A stretch of 36,525 bases of DNA from JBKEDS01 sp047975545 (GTDB lineage: Bacteria > Bacteroidota > Bacteroidia > Flavobacteriales > Flavobacteriaceae). Shown here piece by piece: positions 32,596 to 36,525 of this stretch. Within the stretch, counting starts at the first letter, position 1; the number at the start of each line of letters is the position of its first letter. Where the stretch lies: the NCBI GenBank assembly GCA_047975545.1, contig JBKEDS010000035.1:1-36525 (forward strand), read 5' to 3'. Under the pieces are notes generated by a model that saw only the letters and a list, made by a program, of their open reading frames with translations, ran no database searches and was not told the DNA's origin. The translations under genes and the position numbers were made by a program.

Positions 32596-33162
32596 TTATT
32601 TTCCGTTAAACGCATTCATGGTAATATTTACGCCCGCCAAAGCAAACGATTTTATAAGTTCGCAGGACGTGTTTAAGCGTTCGGTTAGTTTTTCTTGTTC
32701 TTCGTTGTCCCATTCGCCCAAAACGTAATCTATTTGTTGGCCCTTTTTAAAGGCATCGCTAATACCAAACCGAAATCGGTTGTAGGTGGTTGTGTTTAGT
32801 TTTTGCTGAATGTCCTTTAACCCATTATGGCCGCCGTCGCTTCCTTTTGTTTTTAATCTGATACTTCCAAAGGGCAAGTTTAGGTCATCGGTTATTACAA
32901 GTAGGTTTTCCAACGGGATATTTTCCTTGGTTAACCAGTACAGTACGGCTTTTCCGCTAAGGTTCATGTAGGTATTGGGCTTTAAAAACACAAGGGTTCG
33001 CCCTTTTAGTTTGTATTGGGCTATATCGCCAAGTTTTTGGGTTTCGAACGTTAGGTTTTCGGTTTGGGCAAAGCGGTCTAAAATTTTAAACCCTATATTA
33101 TGGCGGGTTTCGGCATATTTTTCACCTATATTGCCAAGGCCTACTATTAAATATTTTTTCAT
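32596..33162 (-). CDS. pth: Peptidyl-tRNA hydrolase
   Basis: 188 residues. Recycles tRNA from peptidyl-tRNA dropped by ribosomes. Catalytic residues are in place: N11 (GLGNIGEKYAETRHNIGF), H21, the KPNTYMNLSG motif, D93 in TDDLNLPFG, and the GSDGGHNGLKDI motif with N113. It is the last gene of the prs-rplY-pth group, separated from rplY by a MITE-like element and the rplY terminator, so it may have its own promoter. Confidence 0.95.
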   Translation of the reverse strand: MKKYLIVGLGNIGEKYAETRHNIGFKILDRFAQTENLTFETQKLGDIAQYKLKGRTLVFLKPNTYMNLSGKAVLYWLTKENIPLENLLVITDDLNLPFGSIRLKTKGSDGGHNGLKDIQQKLNTTTYNRFRFGISDAFKKGQQIDYVLGEWDNEEQEKLTERLNTSCELIKSFALAGVNITMNAFNGK

Positions 33163-33215
33163 GTTTATACTATTCGTTGCTGTATGTTTGGACTTGGATA
33201 ATTTGGATAGTATTT

Positions 33216-33380
33216 TATACCATTTCTGCCTTAAAATTACCCATTAAAATTTGCTCTTTTTCGTCTATGCTTCAAAATAAAACTTAATCGTAGCTTAGGC
33301 TATGCGTGCGTTTTCTTTTTCGCTTAAACAAAAAACAGCTGTGTTTTCTCTGGGTAATTTTAAAACAAAACTGGTATTAT
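33216..33380. repeat. MITE-like element, copy 2
   Basis: Bounded by TTATACCA (33215-33222) and TGGTATTATA, with a perfect 13-bp inner inverted repeat TTAAAATTACCCA (33231-33243) / TGGGTAATTTTAA (33351-33363). The inner part parallels the element at 12352-12545 (TCTATGCTTC..., GCGTTTTCTTTTTCGCTTAA then ACAAAAAAC). No coding capacity. Confidence 0.65.
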
Positions 33381-33409
33381 ACACACGCAATTAATTTTCC
33401 GTAAAAATA

Positions 33410-33440
33410 AAAAAGCATCCCGAAAAACAGGATGCTTTTT
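33410..33440 (-). terminator. Terminator after rplY
   Basis: Perfect stem AAAAAGCATCC (33410-33420) / GGATGCTTTTT (33430-33440) with a 9-nt loop, 23 bp past the rplY stop. Confidence 0.85.
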
Positions 33441-33462
33441 GTATAATGATTAAGAATATTGA

Positions 33463-34083
33463 TTATTCTTGCGCAGCTTCGGCGGCTGGTGCTTCTGCTC
33501 CTTCTTCTGCTTCATCTTCGTCAGAATCGTCTACCGATGTCCTAGAACGTCTTACCATACATACTACCGTGTTATCGGGGTGCATAAATTTGTACGCTTC
33601 GTTTTCCAGGGCGGTAATGTAAAGTTTTTGGCCAATTCTAAGTGGCGTAATATCGGCCTCGATAAAATCGGGAAGATTGGCGGGCAATGCCTTAACACGC
33701 AAGCTACGCTGGTTTTTGCGCAATACACCACCATTATTAACACCGCGCGAGTTACCCACGAATACCACGGGGATTTCCATGGCAATTTCAATGTTTTCGA
33801 ACAATTGGTAAAAGTCGATGTGCAGGATTTTATCGGTTACCGGGTGGAACTGGATGTCCTGTAATACAGCGTTAAAGGTTTCGCCATTTTCAAGGGCAAT
33901 CACAACTGTATGCGCATTGGGCGTATATACCAGTTTTGAGAATGCCAATTCTTCTGCCGAAAAATGCACCGGTTTGTCGCCTCCGTATAATACGCAAGGA
34001 ACCTGACCAGCATTACGTAGGGCTTTTGTTGCTTTTTTGCCCACGCTTTCTATTTGAGATCCGTTGATTGTAATTGATTTCAT
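33463..34083 (-). CDS. rplY: 50S ribosomal protein L25/Ctc (two-domain form)
   Basis: 206 residues. The N-terminal L25 domain (about 1-90) binds 5S rRNA: GKKATKALRNAGQVPCVLYG and the QDIQFHPVTDKILHIDFYQL segment. The C-terminal TL5/CTC domain (about 95-180) has IPVVFVGNSRGVNNGGVLR. An acidic Glu/Ala-rich tail ends the protein, as is usual in Bacteroidota. Lies 60 bp after prs on the same strand and ends at a strong terminator. Confidence 0.95.
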   Translation of the reverse strand: MKSITINGSQIESVGKKATKALRNAGQVPCVLYGGDKPVHFSAEELAFSKLVYTPNAHTVVIALENGETFNAVLQDIQFHPVTDKILHIDFYQLFENIEIAMEIPVVFVGNSRGVNNGGVLRKNQRSLRVKALPANLPDFIEADITPLRIGQKLYITALENEAYKFMHPDNTVVCMVRRSRTSVDDSDEDEAEEGAEAPAAEAAQE

Positions 34084-34142
34084 GATTAATTATTTAATTT
34101 ACTATTGTTTATATATTGAAAGCCAAATTGGTTTTCGGGTTT

Positions 34143-35093
34143 TTACATTACAAATTTTGAACTTATGGATTCGTTGTTGTGCACCCGTTTCATAACCTGG
34201 GCAAACAAATCGGAACAGCTTAATACCTTTATTTTATTGCTTAGGGGTTTTACGGGAATGGAATCGGTTACTATTAATTCCTGTAATTTCGAGCTGTTTA
34301 AATTATCGTAAGCCTTGCCCGATAAAATGGGGTGGGTACAAATAGCCCTTACGCTTAGTGCGCCGCGCTCCATCATTAAGTCGGCGGCTTTGGTTAGAGT
34401 TCCGGCGGTATCGACCATATCGTCCACCAAAACCACGTTTTTACCTTGTACATCGCCAATAAGTTCCATGTGCGAAATAACATTGGCCTTGGCGCGTTGC
34501 TTGTAACAAATTACCACATCGCTTTTTAAGGCCCTGGAATAGGCATAGGCACGTTTGGAGCCTCCCATGTCCGGTGAAGCAATAGTTAAATTGGGTAGGT
34601 TTAATTTTTCCAAATACGGCAAAAATATGGTAGATGCAAATAAATGGTCTACCGGTTTTTCAAAAAAACCTTGTATTTGGTCGGCGTGCAAGTCCATGGT
34701 TATTATGCGGGTAGCGCCTGCGGCTTCCAACATTTTGGCTACCAGTTTGGCTGCTATTGGTACTCGGGGCTTGTCTTTTCTGTCCTGCCTTGCCCACCCG
34801 AAATAAGGTATTACCGCTGTAATATGTCTGGCCGATGCCCGTTTGGCGGCATCGAGCATTAATAGCATTTCCATTAAATTTTCGGGACCGGGATTGGTTG
34901 AGCCTATAATAAATATACGGGTTCCCCTGATGGACTCTTCATAGGAAGGCTGGAACTCGCCATCGCTATACGTTGATGTTATAACGTTGCCCAAATCTGC
35001 GCCATAGGCCTTCGCTATTTTTTCGCCCAAAATTTTACTTTGGGTACAGGCAAAAATTTTAGCATCGGGTAATACAGTTGGCATGGTTAACAT
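34143..35093 (-). CDS. prs: Ribose-phosphate pyrophosphokinase
   Basis: 316 residues from 35093; an ATG three codons in (35082-35084, MPTVLPDAKIF) matches relatives better and may be the true start. It makes PRPP from ribose 5-phosphate and ATP for nucleotide, His and Trp synthesis. Features: SDGEFQPSYEESIRG, the FGWARQDRKDKPRVPIAAKL ATP-binding loop, the MDLHADQIQGFF region, and the PRPP loop VLVDDMVDTAGTLTKAA. First gene of the prs-rplY-pth cluster; a -7 box lies at 35138-35145. Confidence 0.95.
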   Translation of the reverse strand: MLTMPTVLPDAKIFACTQSKILGEKIAKAYGADLGNVITSTYSDGEFQPSYEESIRGTRIFIIGSTNPGPENLMEMLLMLDAAKRASARHITAVIPYFGWARQDRKDKPRVPIAAKLVAKMLEAAGATRIITMDLHADQIQGFFEKPVDHLFASTIFLPYLEKLNLPNLTIASPDMGGSKRAYAYSRALKSDVVICYKQRAKANVISHMELIGDVQGKNVVLVDDMVDTAGTLTKAADLMMERGALSVRAICTHPILSGKAYDNLNSSKLQELIVTDSIPVKPLSNKIKVLSCSDLFAQVMKRVHNNESISSKFVM

Positions 35094-35137
35094 ATTGTTT
35101 TATAGCGCTAAAAAGCACCGTTATTTTTAACGAGGTG

Positions 35138-35145
35138 CAAATTTA
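35138..35145 (-). promoter_or_regulatory. -7 box upstream of prs
   Basis: TAAATTTG on the minus strand matches TAnnTTTG, about 45-55 bp before the prs start. No clear -33 TTG. Confidence 0.4.
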
Positions 35146-35210
35146 TACATTTATTTTTACCTAAAAAGAATATTGCTTGGTATTTTTATGCGTAATATGA
35201 AAATTTTATA

Positions 35211-35218
35211 TATTTTTG
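35211..35218 (+). promoter_or_regulatory. -7 box of the tRNA-Leu gene
   Basis: TATTTTTG matches TAnnTTTG. It ends 11 bp before the 5' end of the tRNA, so transcription would start a few bases before the mature tRNA. Confidence 0.5.
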
Positions 35219-35229
35219 CCGAACCAAAA

Positions 35230-35311
35230 GCTCAAGTGGCGGAATTGGTAGACGCGCTGGATTCAAAATCCAGTTTCTTCGGAAGTGTGGGTTCGATTCC
35301 CACCTTGAGTA
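35230..35311 (+). tRNA. tRNA-Leu (anticodon CAA)
   Basis: 82 nt, class II. The acceptor stem GCTCAAG pairs with CTTGAGT (G-U at 1:72). Discriminator A at 35311; CCA is not encoded. The anticodon stem is CTGGA/TCCAG, and the loop TTCAAAA gives anticodon CAA. A long variable arm (TTTCTTCGGAAGT) and the T-arm GTGGGTTCGATTCCCAC are present. It decodes UUG. A terminator hairpin follows at once, and phage-like genes lie beyond it. Confidence 0.95.
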
Positions 35312-35317
35312 CAAACT

Positions 35318-35358
35318 AAAACCTCAACTGTTTAATTTGCAATATGTTGAGGTTTTTT
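35318..35358 (+). terminator. Terminator after tRNA-Leu
   Basis: Stem AAAACCTCAAC (35318-35328) / GTTGAGGTTTT (35346-35356) with a 17-nt loop and a T run. Confidence 0.8.
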
Positions 35359-35367
35359 GTTTTCTAT

Positions 35368-35388
35368 TTTAGACAACATTTAGACAAC
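35368..35388. repeat. Paired direct repeats next to the tRNA terminator
   Basis: TTTAGACAAC occurs at 35368-35377 and again at 35379-35388, an 11-bp period, just past the tRNA-Leu terminator. The position and one-helical-turn spacing would suit integrase arm-type sites of an element attached at the tRNA. The other end of such an element is outside the window. Confidence 0.4.
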
Positions 35389-35420
35389 CATTTTAAAAAA
35401 AGTATTTAACTGGAACATAA

Positions 35421-35444
35421 AAAAGAGGACAATCGCCCTCTTTA
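35421..35444 (-). terminator. Terminator downstream of the DUF5053-like gene
   Basis: Stem AAAGAGG (35422-35428) / CCTCTTT (35437-35443) with an 8-nt loop; the minus strand ends in a T-rich stretch. It may end transcription of the small gene group coming from the right. Confidence 0.55.
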
Positions 35445-35567
35445 AACTCTACTTTTTGAAATGTGTTTTAGTTTTGTTTTTCGGTTTGTTCTTTCCCTTT
35501 TTATGAAGTACAGAAATACGCCGATTTTGTTACTGTTGCACACGTGCGAACAGAAAACTTTAAAATC

Positions 35568-35810
35568 TTATATTTTTTCAGCACAATTACGAATGCGTTC
35601 GGATAAATCGAATAAAGAATTTTTTAAGGTTTGCCTTTCTTCTTCGGAAAAATCAACATTCGAGCCGTTGCCATCCCTGCCGTTCATTTTTTGACTTAAC
35701 CAACTTCTTGATTTCCCAAAGTATTTACTTGATATGTTTGCCCAAGATACATCAACGATTATATCCCAAACGGCTTTTTTTACTTCTGTTTTACTTTCTG
35801 CTACTTTCAT
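35568..35810 (-). CDS. Small phage/mobile-element protein (DUF5053-like)
   Basis: 80 residues. The central VDVSWANISSKYFGKSRSWL then SQKMNGRDGNG, followed by FSEEERQTLKNSLFDLSERI, closely recalls DUF5053 proteins found in Bacteroidota prophages and conjugative elements. The middle looks like a helix-turn-helix (SWANISSKYFGKSRSWLSQK), so DNA binding is possible. It lies 20 bp after the broken small ORF at 35831-35962 on the same strand. Function unknown; family assignment is from memory. Confidence 0.65.
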   Translation of the reverse strand: MKVAESKTEVKKAVWDIIVDVSWANISSKYFGKSRSWLSQKMNGRDGNGSNVDFSEEERQTLKNSLFDLSERIRNCAEKI

Positions 35811-35830
35811 AATATTTTTGTTTAGATTTT

Positions 35831-35962
35831 TTATTCCATTAATTCCGCTAACAATTCGTTAATGTAAATTTCTAACTCGATTTAGGGCGGGTAAATATTT
35901 TTAAAATTTCTAATCATTTCTATTAATTCCCACTCTTTTTCGGTTAATTCTCTTTTTTTCAT
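35831..35962 (-). pseudogene. Small phage-like ORF interrupted by an in-frame stop
   Basis: From ATG 35960-35962 the frame reads MKKRELTEKEWELIEMIRNF then KNIYPP, and meets TAA at 35882-35884. In the same frame it then continues IELEIYINELLAELME to a second TAA at 35831-35833. Both halves fit one 43-residue protein of the kind found in Bacteroidota mobile elements (a helical 'EWELIE...RN' start and an amphipathic 'ELEIYINELLAEL' end). A single nonsense change is therefore likely, unless the 26-residue product is functional. A purine-rich start context (AAATGAAAAAAAGAG) supports the start. Confidence 0.5.
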
Positions 35963-36205
35963 TTAATGGCTGATTAAAATCACAACGCAAATATATTAAA
36001 CATTTGTATAATGTGCAAGTTTTTACCCTCGCCCTAATCTCGTCCTTTTACACTTGGGTTTTCTTGGGGTTTACCCTTGCACTAAACTTGTACTATTTCA
36101 ATCAAGTTAGTTTCGCACGCACGCACGTAGAGAGGTAAAATAAACCATTGATTTTGTTACTGCTTACGCACGTGCGTAGTGATGTGATATAACTCCGTGA
36201 ATATG
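35963..36205. other. Non-coding region with palindromic sites in the tRNA-linked element
   Basis: No gene seen. It contains CGCACGCACGCACG (about 36113-36126) and the perfect 14-bp palindrome TACGCACGTGCGTA (36165-36178), preceded by GATTTTGTTACTG. The latter block is repeated at 35523-35549. These could be operator or replication/transfer sites. Confidence 0.4.
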
Positions 36206-36502
36206 CTACTCGATTTTAAAAAAGGCTTTGGCATTGGTTATGCGATAATAGTTGTACGCCCTTTTATGTCCTACCTCAACTTCAAAACCCAATTGCACCA
36301 GTAAGTTTAAATATTGGTTTACGCTCTTTTCATGAACGTTGAGGTGTTTTGCTATTTCCTTGATGCTCTTAAACTCTTGAAGCCAAATAATGAGTTTTAA
36401 AACACGTTCTACTCTTTTGGTATTTCGTATAGGCGTGCCGTTAAAAACTCGCTTACGTGTAATTATTATGTTGTTTGTCGGCATTCCGCTTGTTGATTTC
36501 AT
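36206..36502 (-). CDS. Winged helix-turn-helix protein of a mobile element
   Basis: 98 residues. A basic N terminus precedes a winged-helix domain (about 30-85: RVERVLKLIIWLQEFKSIKE then IAKHLNVHEKSVNQYLNLLV and QLGFEV) of the DeoR/HTH_11-like kind, followed by a wing with YNYYRITN. No effector domain, so it is probably a small DNA-binding regulator of the integrated element. Nearby palindromes at 36113-36178 are candidate targets. The full gene is within the window. Confidence 0.7.
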   Translation of the reverse strand: MKSTSGMPTNNIIITRKRVFNGTPIRNTKRVERVLKLIIWLQEFKSIKEIAKHLNVHEKSVNQYLNLLVQLGFEVEVGHKRAYNYYRITNAKAFFKIE

Positions 36503-36525
36503 AGTTTAATTTTGTTTTAGAAAAA

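Noticed and set aside
35461..35694. 77-codon plus-strand frame near the tRNA
   Set aside because: It runs across the palindrome block and opposite the DUF5053-like gene; no protein features.

Overview
The window looks like a chromosomal segment of a Flavobacteriaceae-type Bacteroidota, probably marine. The evidence is low GC, a T9SS sorting domain with GEVED-like sequence, Bacteroidota-specific families (DUF3127, DUF3098, a membrane MutS-like ATPase), gene order typical of the group (ftsX-DUF3098-uppP-truB and prs-rplY-pth), and several -7 boxes of the TAnnTTTG type. No replication origin, rRNA or CRISPR array is visible.

Layout. 1-507 is a decayed IS transposase end. 832-966 (minus) is an unlisted short gene with the leader of a GG-type Bacteroidota RiPP precursor. 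1028-2263 (minus) holds an omega-amidase-like nitrilase and a small secreted coiled-coil protein. 2622-9236 (minus) carries a membrane MutS-like ATPase, a secreted beta-helix protein, a Bax-inhibitor-1 membrane protein, a zinc metallopeptidase and alanine dehydrogenase. 9616-13338 (minus) has a secreted GH2 glycosidase and an unknown membrane protein. 13414-16782 (minus) is leucyl-tRNA synthetase, followed by a UbiA prenyltransferase. 17850-21546 (plus) is the ftsX-DUF3098-uppP-truB-TonB-like cluster. 21543-29000 contains a thioredoxin-like protein, tag, aat, DUF3127, a sensor kinase, two small unknown proteins, serS and ribF. 29064-32063 is a large secreted metalloprotease. 32596-35093 (minus) is the prs-rplY-pth cluster. 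A tRNA-Leu(CAA) at 35230-35311 marks the end of the housekeeping DNA. Beyond it are small phage-like genes, a winged-helix protein and repeated palindromes, consistent with the edge of an element integrated at the tRNA.

The most unusual part is leuS. Its reading frame carries a DUF559 (Vsr/PD-(D/E)XK-like) nuclease domain inserted at the start of the editing domain. The insert is flanked in inverted orientation by two GC-rich palindromes, and four more copies of the same palindrome lie in frame elsewhere in the gene. Together this looks like a small palindrome-plus-nuclease mobile element living inside an essential gene.

Other repeats are MITE-like hairpin elements between genes (2427-2548, 7987-8095, 12352-12545, 18730-18890, 33216-33380) and a roughly 150-bp family with three copies. 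Two of those copies end directly at the start codon of the next gene. Most remaining genes are ordinary core functions: translation, envelope lipid recycling, division, DNA repair and cofactor synthesis.
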